Below, in pieces: positions 37,456 to 45,516 of a stretch of 64,000 nt of DNA. The position numbers and the translations under genes were made by a program. The stretch comes from Vallitalea sp. (lineage in GTDB: Bacteria > Bacillota > Clostridia > Lachnospirales > Vallitaleaceae). The stretch lies in NCBI GenBank assembly GCA_025210515.1, contig JAOARM010000010.1:1-64000 (forward strand), written 5' to 3'. The notes under the pieces are model-generated. The model was not told where the DNA came from and made no database searches. It saw nothing but the letters and a program-made list of their open reading frames with translations. The stretch's first letter is position 1, and each line of letters begins with the position of its first letter.

Positions 37456-37872
37456 ATGGTTAAACAAAATTGTTTGTTCTGTAATGTAGCCAATAACTCA
37501 ATGGAATCTGCAACTATTTTTGAAAACAGTGAATTTAAAGTGGTATTAGATCCATTTCCAGCATCTAAGGGGCATACATTAATAATTCCAAAAGAACATA
37601 TAGAAAATATATATGAGTTGGACACTGAATCAGCTTCAAGATTATTTGCTCTTGCGACACATATTGCTAAAGTATTAAAAAATACTTATGATTGCGACGG
37701 ATTAAATGTATTACAAAATAATGGTGCAGCAGCTGGTCAAACAGTATTCCATTATCATATGCATCTTATTCCAAGATACAGCGATGATAAAGTTAATATT
37801 AATTGGGAAACTGTTAAATTTGAAAAAGAACAGTTACAAGAAATGGCTAGTGAGATAGCAAGTAAGTTATAG
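37456..37872 (+). CDS. HIT family nucleotide hydrolase
   Basis: A 138-residue histidine-triad protein. The catalytic triad region reads HYHMHLIPRY with H99, H101 and H103 alternating as required, and CLFC near residue 6 may bind zinc, as in many bacterial HIT proteins. The family hydrolyses nucleoside phosphoramidates and adenylated compounds. GGAAGGAG supports the start at 37456; an earlier open ATG at 37426 lacks a site. Confidence 0.92.
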   Translation: MVKQNCLFCNVANNSMESATIFENSEFKVVLDPFPASKGHTLIIPKEHIENIYELDTESASRLFALATHIAKVLKNTYDCDGLNVLQNNGAAAGQTVFHYHMHLIPRYSDDKVNINWETVKFEKEQLQEMASEIASKL

Positions 37873-37877
37873 TGAAG

Positions 37878-37918
37878 ATGACTAACAGATTATGAAAATA
37901 TCCGTTAGTCATTTTTTT
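37878..37918 (+). terminator. Terminator of the HIT protein gene
   Basis: ATGACTAAC (37878-37886) pairs with GTTAGTCAT (37904-37912), followed by seven T. Confidence 0.88.
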
Positions 37919-37959
37919 GTAGTAATCTATACTGATAATAGTAAAATGTTCATATATAG

Positions 37960-37991
37960 AAAATAACGGTGGATAAAACCGCCGTTATTTT
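37960..37991 (-). terminator. Terminator overlapping the murG stop codon
   Basis: AAAATAACGGTGG (37960-37972) pairs with CCGCCGTTATTTT (37979-37991), one G-T pair. Read on the minus strand it ends in TTATTTT. The last codons of murG lie inside the stem. Confidence 0.75.
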
Positions 37992-39049
37992 GCAGTATTG
38001 TTAATAATATTAATTATATTTTCTATCCCATTACTAGATTTACTATGATTCATATGAGTAATATAATCATTTCTATTACTATATGCAGTGTCAATAGCAT
38101 GTAATATACTTCTACAGTTCATATCCTCCTCTTGAAGTATATAGCTATATCCGTGTTTTTCAAAAGAAGATGCATTTAGAATCTGGTCACCTCTACTGGC
38201 ATTAGCTGGAAGAGGAATAAGTACATTAGGTTTTTTCAGAGCAAGAAGCTCAGATATAGTATTAGCACCTGACCTAGAGATAACAACATCACTAATAGCA
38301 AGAATATCTGCCATCTCTTCACTAACATATTCAAATTGCTTATATCCTTTAATATTTTCTAAGTCTTTATTTAGATTACCTTTACCACACAAATGAACTA
38401 ACTGATACTTTCTCAAAATATCTGATAGAGCTTCTCTAATAGCTTCATTAACTCTTACAGCTCCAAGACTACCACCTGTCATAAGAAGAATAGGCTTAGA
38501 ATTATTAAAATTACATAGAGATAAACCTCTATTTCTGTCACCACTCAAAATCTCTTCTCTTATAGGTGTGCCTGTAAGAATAGCTTTATCCTTAGGAAGA
38601 TGTTCAAGAGTTTCTGCAAATGTTGTACATACTTTTGAAGCAAAAGGAATACTTATTTTATTAGCTAGCCCAGGTGTCATATCAGATTCGTGGATAATAG
38701 AAGGAACTCTATTAAACTTAGCACCCATAATAACTGGAACAGTAACAAAGCCACCTTTTGAAAAAATAATATCGGGCTTTAGTTTTCTTATTAATCTAGT
38801 TGCCTGCCCTACCCCTTTAACTACTCTAAGAGGATCTGATAAGTTTTTTATGTCAATATAACGTCTTAGCTTTCCGGATGAAATTCCATGATAAGGAATA
38901 TCTTTAGCTTCTACTAAGCTTTTTTCAATACCATTATAAGAACCTATATAATGAATATCATAACCATGTTTCTGTAAGTGAGGGACTAACGCTAGGTTAG
39001 GGGTTACATGCCCGGCAGTTCCTCCACCTGTCAATACAATTCGTTTCAC
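37985..39049 (-). CDS. murG: UDP-GlcNAc:lipid I N-acetylglucosaminyltransferase
   Basis: A 354-residue MurG, which adds GlcNAc to lipid I to make lipid II at the inner face of the membrane. The N-terminal GGGTAGHVTPNLAL loop, GFVTVPVI near residue 100, the GGSLGA loop near 192 and the C-terminal SRSGANTISELL donor-binding segment are present. The start is GTG, eight bases after GGAGGT. It stands alone here, away from a dcw cluster. Confidence 0.95.
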   Translation of the reverse strand: MKRIVLTGGGTAGHVTPNLALVPHLQKHGYDIHYIGSYNGIEKSLVEAKDIPYHGISSGKLRRYIDIKNLSDPLRVVKGVGQATRLIRKLKPDIIFSKGGFVTVPVIMGAKFNRVPSIIHESDMTPGLANKISIPFASKVCTTFAETLEHLPKDKAILTGTPIREEILSGDRNRGLSLCNFNNSKPILLMTGGSLGAVRVNEAIREALSDILRKYQLVHLCGKGNLNKDLENIKGYKQFEYVSEEMADILAISDVVISRSGANTISELLALKKPNVLIPLPANASRGDQILNASSFEKHGYSYILQEEDMNCRSILHAIDTAYSNRNDYITHMNHSKSSNGIENIINIINNTAK

Positions 39050-39345
39050 TTTCTTACCTCCAATATGGTTTCCTTATTTAACGTAAAACTGTATAATTAA
39101 ATTATTTACATAGTAGACTTCGTCCTATTATATATTATTCAAGTATTAAATTATATTTACTACATAAGATCAATTAATTAATCGTTAAATTCTACATATA
39201 TAGTATAATTATCCCTTTTGAAAAGTTAAATGTCAATAGGTTACTTGAATTTGCTATGTACGCCATGTAATGTTTTCATTCCTTATAGGAAATTTCTCTA
39301 ATTTAACAAATGAAATAGAACGATTTTCATATGCGTCAAGTTAAT

Positions 39346-39380
39346 TTCCTTACGACTGATAAGCTTCCGTTCGTAGGAAA
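39346..39380. other. Imperfect hairpin in the murG/39494 intergenic region
   Basis: TTCCTTACGA and TTCGTAGGAA form a stem with one bulge. The whole gap 39050-39493 carries no gene; apart from this hairpin and the promoter at 39385 I see nothing else in it. Confidence 0.3.
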
Positions 39381-39384
39381 AGAA

Positions 39385-39413
39385 TTGAAATAAAGTTGTA
39401 CTAATGGTAAAAT
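39385..39413 (+). promoter_or_regulatory. Predicted promoter of the alpha/alpha-barrel-like gene
   Basis: TTGAAA (39385-39390), 17 bp, TAAAAT (39408-39413). Confidence 0.5.
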
Positions 39414-39493
39414 ATACCATAAAGTTATTGAATCATTGAAGGAATCACTTGATTAAGGTAAAAATCAATAAATACTAAGGGGGAAGTTCACAA

Positions 39494-41143
39494 ATGAGAA
39501 AAAGATCTAATGGCAAATTATTTGGAATAATTTTAATAATTATAATAACAATTGCTTTTTACTTGATTAACAATATACAAAACAATAAGATAATAGCTAC
39601 CAACGACCAGATACCTACTAATAATGAAATGTCTACTAATAATAAAATAGATGAACAAACACTGTTAATGAGTAGAATTATATCTGAAGTATCTTCAACT
39701 TCTGTTCAACTTATGCTTGATTTGGATGAAGATGGTACGAAGGATTATACACTTTTTATTAATGGAAGCTCCAACAAAGAAATTAATCCTACAATATCAA
39801 AAACGGAACTTAAAGAACATAAATATATGAATGAACATATATACTATGTGGACTTAGCAAAAGATTATGGAAAGTTAATTATTACGTTACATGATGTTTT
39901 GGATAGTGGGGTTGCATACTATATTGAATACATACCTAATGATAGTAATAGTAGGGAACTTACATTTGAATTAAAAGCGGGTAATAGTAAAGAATTAAAT
40001 CTTTTGGAAGGATATTATACAAAGGATGTTTTACAGTACAAAGACAAGAAAATTGCTAATAGCACATCTCTTCCAAATGTAGTGAATTACCTAGATGGAG
40101 ATAATAACCATATACGATTAGGACGAGTCTTCCATGAAACAGATCTTGGCAGAACTGTAAAATCAGTTAGCAAAATTGAAAAAGATATCGAATTAACAAT
40201 GAACAAAAAAGAAACTAGTTATCACTATACTCTTCCTGTAAAAGAACATTATTCTACTAAGGTAGAAGGAATGGTATCTAACAAAAAGTTAGTTACTAAT
40301 AAACATATCAAATTCAATATAGATACTTTGTTGGTAATGGATCTAGCTGATAAAAAATACCTATGGACTGATGGGGTGTATTATGAAAATCCTGCACTCT
40401 ATGAACCTTTTGCAGAAAATGATTTTTTTCGTACTCCTAGTGCATTACATATGAGAGCTTGTTATTGGGTTTTGGATGAAGGTAGTATCTATACTACTTA
40501 TGGAATAAGTTTAATGTACAAATATGCAGAAGCTTATAATGATAAGAACTATATTCCAACAAAACCAAGATCAGGATGGATATTTCAGGAGTATGGTATT
40601 GTAGAAGATTTTTATGATACTAGATTTAATACAGATACGGTAAGTAGCTTCTTGCATATGCAAGAAAAATATCCAGATGATGAAGTTGAAAATGTAATAG
40701 ATAAATATTTTGAGTTTTATGTTGATTTTGTTGAAAATAACAGTTTCTATATTAATGAGAATATTTTTGTTCCAGATTATATGGATTACAATGGAAATGA
40801 CCAAGTACCTCATTGTTCATTAAATCATATGCTATCAGAAATGACAGTCTTATATCGTTACCATTTATTATATGACAATACAGAATACTTTCATCTAGCA
40901 GAAAAACTTTTAAATAGTATTTTGAATACAAAAGATGAGTGGGTTAAAAGTAATGGAGACCTGTATTATTGTATAACAAAAGATGGTGAGTACATTAGAG
41001 ATGATTACCCATTGGTTACTTATAATGATTTGATGAGAGCAGAATATTATATTAATAAGATTTATGGGGAAGTTCCTAAAGGGTACTTAGAAATGAAGGA
41101 TGCAAAAGAAAAATGGGCTAAGAAAAATGGTTATCTAAAATAA
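39494..41143 (+). CDS. Membrane-anchored protein with alpha/alpha-barrel-like domain
   Basis: A 549-residue protein with an N-terminal hydrophobic anchor (about 10-26) and an Asn/Thr-rich stretch to about 55. Residues 60-300 look beta-rich and include an acidic DLDEDGTKDY segment, a possible calcium loop. The C-terminal 250 residues are helical with repeated aromatic motifs (CYWVLDEGSIYTTYG, RSGWIFQEYGIVEDF, SEMTVLYRYHLLY) reminiscent of the (alpha/alpha) barrels of D-glucuronyl C5-epimerases and some glycosidases. That resemblance is only by eye. A role in polysaccharide handling would fit its position before the gal genes. Confidence 0.6.
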   Translation: MRKRSNGKLFGIILIIIITIAFYLINNIQNNKIIATNDQIPTNNEMSTNNKIDEQTLLMSRIISEVSSTSVQLMLDLDEDGTKDYTLFINGSSNKEINPTISKTELKEHKYMNEHIYYVDLAKDYGKLIITLHDVLDSGVAYYIEYIPNDSNSRELTFELKAGNSKELNLLEGYYTKDVLQYKDKKIANSTSLPNVVNYLDGDNNHIRLGRVFHETDLGRTVKSVSKIEKDIELTMNKKETSYHYTLPVKEHYSTKVEGMVSNKKLVTNKHIKFNIDTLLVMDLADKKYLWTDGVYYENPALYEPFAENDFFRTPSALHMRACYWVLDEGSIYTTYGISLMYKYAEAYNDKNYIPTKPRSGWIFQEYGIVEDFYDTRFNTDTVSSFLHMQEKYPDDEVENVIDKYFEFYVDFVENNSFYINENIFVPDYMDYNGNDQVPHCSLNHMLSEMTVLYRYHLLYDNTEYFHLAEKLLNSILNTKDEWVKSNGDLYYCITKDGEYIRDDYPLVTYNDLMRAEYYINKIYGEVPKGYLEMKDAKEKWAKKNGYLK

Positions 41144-41183
41144 AATTATTAAAAAAGTAACCCCTTTTATTGAAAATTTCTAC

Positions 41184-41212
41184 TTGAATATTATAGATAA
41201 AAATCATATAAT
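41184..41212 (+). promoter_or_regulatory. Predicted sigma-A promoter of the gal operon
   Basis: TTGAAT (41184-41189), 17 bp, perfect TATAAT (41207-41212). Confidence 0.65.
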
Positions 41213-41217
41213 GAATT

Positions 41218-41233
41218 TAGAAAACCTTTTCTA
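41218..41233. promoter_or_regulatory. Operator-like inverted repeat at the gal operon start
   Basis: TAGAAAACCTTTTCTA: two seven-base inverse arms around CC, placed at the expected transcription start and just before the ribosome site of the LacI-type regulator. Its position suits autoregulation. Confidence 0.4.
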
Positions 41234-41250
41234 TAGGAGGTGAAAGAAAA

Positions 41251-42288
41251 TTGAGTCTGTTAAAAAGAGCTACAATAAGTGATGTTGCTAAACTAGCAGG
41301 GGTATCTATGACAACTGTATCAAGAGTACTTAATAAAAACTATCCTGTGAAAGAAGCCACAAGAATTAAAGTAGAAAAAGCCATAGGAGAACTAGAGTTT
41401 AAGCCTAATTTACTAGCTAGGGGGCTCATTCATAATAAGACACAAACAATAGGTATACTTACGCCTAGCATAGAAAACCTTTTCTTTTCTGAAGTTGTAA
41501 AAGGTATTGATAGTGTTATGAAAGAGAGAGGATATACAACCTTCTTATGTAATACAGAAGGAGACCCTAAGCAAGAGCAGCGTATGATTGATAATTTAAA
41601 AGACAGAAGTGTTGATGGAATCATTACCATTAACCCAAGAACTAAAAATATCAAATCAGGCTATTACCAAACCCTTAGCAAGCAAATACCTGTTATTATC
41701 ATTAACGGATACAATAGAGGAATTCAATGTAATTATGTTCTTAATGATGGAGAAGTGGGAACATTAGAAGCACTGAAATACCTCTATGAGTTAGGACACA
41801 GAGAGATAGCTTTCTTAAGAGGACAATTTAGTTATTCCTATGATGTGAAAGAAAGTATGTACAAACAGTTTTGCAAGGATAATCATCTAGAATTTGAAGA
41901 AGAAAACATAATAGTGGTTGAAGATGGTAACGGACCTCAGACAGTAGAGCAGTCAAAGGCATTGGTAGAAAAGATCCTTAGAGAAAACAAAAGATTTACT
42001 TGTTTGTTTGCTTGTAATGACTGGATGGCAGTAGGAGCACTGAATGCTGCGAAATCTCTTAATATATCTGTACCAGATGAATTTTCAATTATCGGTTTTG
42101 ATAACACGATTATTAGTCAGATTACTGAACCTAGACTTACGACGGTTGATCAGAATATGACAGGTTTGGGGCAAATATCTGGTAAAAGAATATGTGAGTT
42201 GATTGAAGATAAGAGTAGTGGGAATAAAAAGATTGTTATTGAGACCAAGTTGGTGAAAAGAGAGAGTGTTGCAAAAGCTTGTAGATGA
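41251..42288 (+). CDS. LacI/GalR family transcriptional regulator
   Basis: A 345-residue regulator with an N-terminal helix-turn-helix and hinge (TISDVAKLAGVSMTTVSRVL, then PNLLARGL near residue 53) and a periplasmic-binding-protein-like sugar sensor domain. The start is a TTG codon with GGAGGTG upstream. It is the first gene of a cluster with galK and galT, so it probably represses or controls galactose use. The effector is not readable from sequence. Confidence 0.92.
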   Translation: MSLLKRATISDVAKLAGVSMTTVSRVLNKNYPVKEATRIKVEKAIGELEFKPNLLARGLIHNKTQTIGILTPSIENLFFSEVVKGIDSVMKERGYTTFLCNTEGDPKQEQRMIDNLKDRSVDGIITINPRTKNIKSGYYQTLSKQIPVIIINGYNRGIQCNYVLNDGEVGTLEALKYLYELGHREIAFLRGQFSYSYDVKESMYKQFCKDNHLEFEEENIIVVEDGNGPQTVEQSKALVEKILRENKRFTCLFACNDWMAVGALNAAKSLNISVPDEFSIIGFDNTIISQITEPRLTTVDQNMTGLGQISGKRICELIEDKSSGNKKIVIETKLVKRESVAKACR

Positions 42289-42293
42289 CTTCC

Positions 42294-42340
42294 GTAGGTG
42301 AAGATATATACAAAACAGCTTACGTTATATATTCACCTAC
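42294..42340 (+). terminator. Hairpin between the regulator gene and galK
   Basis: GTAGGTGAAGATATA (from 42294) pairs with the inverse ending ATTCACCTAC at 42340, with one bulged base. No T run follows, so it may be an attenuator or an mRNA-processing or stabilising stem rather than a full terminator. Confidence 0.45.
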
Positions 42341-42403
42341 TGGGCTACTTAATTATTATAAAGATAGTTTGAAATAAATATCGAAGAAAGGAAGGTAATA
42401 ATA

Positions 42404-43564
42404 ATGCAAGAACAAATGATTGATAAGTTTGTAGAAATGTATGGAGGAGAGGCTAGTACAGTTCAGACGTTTTTTGCTCCTGGAAGGGTGAATTTAATTG
42501 GAGAACATATTGATTATAATGGAGGATATGTTTTCCCATGTGCACTTGATTTTGGTACATATGCAGTAGTGAGAAAAAGAGAAGATAATAAGATAAGATT
42601 TGCAACGCTTAATTTTAATCTTAAAGTAGAGCTTGATGTTCAGGATATTATATATATAGAAGAACATAACTGGACGAATTATCCAAAAGGTGTTATTAAG
42701 GAGTTTATATATAAAGGGCATAAGGTTGGTGGATTTGACATTTTATATTATGGTAATATTCCTAATGGCTCTGGACTATCATCATCAGCTTCACTTGAGG
42801 TTCTTACAGCTGTTGTAATCAATGAGCTATATGATTGTAAAGAAGATATGGTAGAAATGGTGAAAATGAGCCAGAAAGCAGAGAATGAATTCATAGGAGT
42901 TAACTGCGGTATTATGGATCAATTTGCAGTCGGCATGGGAAAACTAAATAATGCTATTTTATTAGATTGTGGTACATTAGAATACAAATATGCTTCATTA
43001 CAATTAAATGGTTACAAAATAGTAATAGGCAATACAAAAAAAAGAAGAGGATTAGCCGATTCTAAATATAACGAAAGACGAGCAGAGTGCGAATATGCAC
43101 TACAATGCCTTCAAAAAGAACTAGATATTAATAATCTATGCGATATAGACACAGAAACATTTGAAAAAAATAAATACTTAATAGATAAAGAGATAGAAAG
43201 AAATAGAGCACAGCATGCAGTTAATGAAAATGTCAGAGTGAAAAAAGCGGTAGAATCACTTAATGCAGGAGATATCATTACATTTGGAAAGCTAATGGAT
43301 GCATCTCATAAATCTCTTAGAGATTTATATGAAGTAACTGGAGTAGAACTAGATACTATGGTAGAGGAAGCATGGAAGATAGACGGAACTATAGGAGCTA
43401 GAATGACGGGAGCAGGATTCGGTGGATGTATCGTAAGTATTGTAAATGAACAGTATGTTGATACATTTATACAAGAAGTAGGAAAAAACTATGAAGCTAG
43501 AACAGGACTTAAACCAGAGTTTTATGTAGCTAATGTCGGAAACGGAGCAGGCAGATTAGATTAA
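42404..43564 (+). CDS. galK: Galactokinase
   Basis: A 386-residue GHMP kinase that phosphorylates galactose at C1. Signature motifs are PGRVNLIGEHIDYNGG (about 28-43), the ATP loop GSGLSSSASLE near 124-134 and GARMTGAGFGGC near 337. GAAAGGAAGG upstream supports the ATG. Confidence 0.96.
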   Translation: MQEQMIDKFVEMYGGEASTVQTFFAPGRVNLIGEHIDYNGGYVFPCALDFGTYAVVRKREDNKIRFATLNFNLKVELDVQDIIYIEEHNWTNYPKGVIKEFIYKGHKVGGFDILYYGNIPNGSGLSSSASLEVLTAVVINELYDCKEDMVEMVKMSQKAENEFIGVNCGIMDQFAVGMGKLNNAILLDCGTLEYKYASLQLNGYKIVIGNTKKRRGLADSKYNERRAECEYALQCLQKELDINNLCDIDTETFEKNKYLIDKEIERNRAQHAVNENVRVKKAVESLNAGDIITFGKLMDASHKSLRDLYEVTGVELDTMVEEAWKIDGTIGARMTGAGFGGCIVSIVNEQYVDTFIQEVGKNYEARTGLKPEFYVANVGNGAGRLD

Positions 43565-43612
43565 AAATCAAAGAACTTATAAATATTATTAAAAACATAG
43601 GAGAGATAATCT

Positions 43613-45136
43613 ATGGAAAATATATTAATCAATATAGAAAAACTAATTCAATTCGGACTTAACAATTGTATGATAGAGAAATGGGACGTAGAAATGGTAA
43701 GGAATCAGATTATGGATATATTAGAAATATCTGAGCCTTTAGATAAAGAAATACATATAGAAATCCCAGAAACACCAGTTCCTATATTAGAAGAGATATT
43801 ACAATACTGTATATATAACAATATAATAGAAGATTCAATAACTGATAGAGACATGTTAGACTCTAGAATAATGGCTACACTTATGCCAAGACCATCTGAA
43901 CTTATTAATAGATTTTACAAAATAGCTAGAGAAGATGGAATAGAAAGAGCAACAGATTATTATTATACATTATCAAGAAATTCTAACTATATAAGAACAG
44001 ATAGAATAGCCAAAAATGAATACTGGCTTGCAGAAACTAAAGTAGGAGAGTTAGAAATAACAATTAACTTATCAAAACCAGAAAAAGACCCAAAAGAAAT
44101 AGAAAAAGCAAGAAGTATGTCTAGTGCTAACTATCCAAAATGTTTCTTATGCATTGAAAATGTAGGCTACCCAGGAAGACTCAATCATCCAGCTAGAAAT
44201 AATCATAGAGTAATACCTGTAACACTTAATGAAGAAAATTGGTATTTACAATATTCACCATATGTATATTATAATGAACACTCTATAATATTTAATGAAA
44301 AACATATACCAATGAAAATATCAGAAGATACATTTACAAGACTATTATCATTTGTTGAGCAGTTTCCTCATTATTTTATAGGTTCTAATGCAGACTTACC
44401 AATAGTAGGTGGTTCTATACTAAGTCACGACCATTTTCAAGGAGGACATCATACGTTCCCTATGGAAAAAGCACCTATCATAAAACAGTTTAACAAAGAT
44501 AACTATAATGAAGTAAATATCGGAATAGTTAAATGGCCTTTATCCGTTATTAGATTATCATCACATAATAAAGAAGAATTAATTAATATAGCTAATGATA
44601 TTCTTAAAAATTGGAGAAATTACTCAGACGAAGATCTTGAAATACTAGCATATACAGAAGAAGATGGTAAGAAGATACCTCATAATACAATAACACCAAT
44701 AGCAAGAATGAACACAATAGGAGAATATGAGATTGATTTAGTTCTTAGAAATAATAGAAGGAATGAAAAACATCCAGATGGAATATTCCATCCTCATAAA
44801 CATCTTCATCATATTAAGAAAGAGAATATAGGGTTAATAGAAGTGATGGGTCTTGCAGTGCTACCTGCTAGATTAAAAAAAGAACTTACATTAATAGAAG
44901 AGATATTAACGGGTAACATTAGGGATATTAATAAATATGATGAACTTGAGAAACATTCTGAGTGGATAGAGCAATTAAGAGATAAATATATATTACCTAT
45001 AGATATAGATAAAGCAAAAGATATTATTAGGAAAGAAGTGGGAGAGATATTTGCTCAAGTACTAGAATGTGCAGGGGTTTATAAGATGGATGAAGAGGGT
45101 ATTGAGGGTATGGAAAGGTTTATCAGTTGCATATAG
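43613..45136 (+). CDS. galT: Galactose-1-phosphate uridylyltransferase, Firmicutes type
   Basis: A 507-residue GalT of the long form found in Gram-positive bacteria, distinct from the shorter E. coli type. It exchanges UMP between UDP-glucose and galactose 1-phosphate. The YPKCFLCIENVGYPGRLNHPA-like region near 180 and GGSILSHDHFQGG near 266, containing the catalytic His-x-His, are visible. GAGAGAT-type site upstream. With galK it forms the Leloir pathway; galE is not in the window. Confidence 0.93.
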   Translation: MENILINIEKLIQFGLNNCMIEKWDVEMVRNQIMDILEISEPLDKEIHIEIPETPVPILEEILQYCIYNNIIEDSITDRDMLDSRIMATLMPRPSELINRFYKIAREDGIERATDYYYTLSRNSNYIRTDRIAKNEYWLAETKVGELEITINLSKPEKDPKEIEKARSMSSANYPKCFLCIENVGYPGRLNHPARNNHRVIPVTLNEENWYLQYSPYVYYNEHSIIFNEKHIPMKISEDTFTRLLSFVEQFPHYFIGSNADLPIVGGSILSHDHFQGGHHTFPMEKAPIIKQFNKDNYNEVNIGIVKWPLSVIRLSSHNKEELINIANDILKNWRNYSDEDLEILAYTEEDGKKIPHNTITPIARMNTIGEYEIDLVLRNNRRNEKHPDGIFHPHKHLHHIKKENIGLIEVMGLAVLPARLKKELTLIEEILTGNIRDINKYDELEKHSEWIEQLRDKYILPIDIDKAKDIIRKEVGEIFAQVLECAGVYKMDEEGIEGMERFISCI

Positions 45137-45173
45137 AAATATTATATATATTATAGTAGTAAAAGTTGTATTA

Positions 45174-45213
45174 AGGTTTAACCTCTAGTAAGATTAGTAA
45201 GGTTAGAGTTTTA
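45174..45213 (+). terminator. Possible terminator of the gal operon
   Basis: TAACCT (45179-45184) pairs with AGGTTA (45200-45205), followed by GAGTTTTATTT. The stem is short. Confidence 0.3.
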
Positions 45214-45270
45214 TTTATGGATAAATCTGATTACAAATTATTACACTAATTGACATATAAAACTCTATAT

Positions 45271-45287
45271 ATTACGGTAATATTACA
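45271..45287 (-). promoter_or_regulatory. WalR-like box, distal
   Basis: ATTACG-GTAAT-ATTACA; on the minus strand TGTAAT-N5-CGTAAT, one base off the WalR consensus TGTWAH-N5-TGTWAH. It ends 14 bases before the -35 of the upstream S-layer promoter. Confidence 0.4.
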
Positions 45288-45301
45288 AACTAGTAAAATG
45301 C

Positions 45302-45330
45302 TTGTATTTATAGCTAATTATGTATATAAT
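45302..45330 (+). promoter_or_regulatory. S-layer gene promoter, distal
   Basis: TTGTAT (45302-45307), 17 bp, TATAAT (45325-45330). Confidence 0.55.
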
Positions 45331-45384
45331 ATATTCAGCATCATTATTATCCATAATATAACATATCTAGTAAGTAATAACTCT

Positions 45385-45401
45385 ATTACAGAAATATTAC
45401 A
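45385..45401 (-). promoter_or_regulatory. WalR-like box, proximal
   Basis: ATTACA-GAAAT-ATTACA; on the minus strand an exact TGTWAH-N5-TGTWAH. It ends 15 bases before the -35 of the proximal promoter, the same geometry as the distal pair. Confidence 0.5.
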
Positions 45402-45416
45402 TATATAGATAATATA

Positions 45417-45445
45417 TTGACTGGTTAATTATGAAGTGCTATAAT
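45417..45445 (+). promoter_or_regulatory. S-layer gene promoter, proximal
   Basis: TTGACT (45417-45422), 17 bp, TATAAT (45440-45445), a near-consensus promoter with a leader of about 65 bases. Confidence 0.7.
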
Positions 45446-45516
45446 TTACCATGTGCTATGGAAGGAAATATACCTTTCACAATAAAAGCAATAATTAAAA
45501 GGAGGAGAAAGATTAA

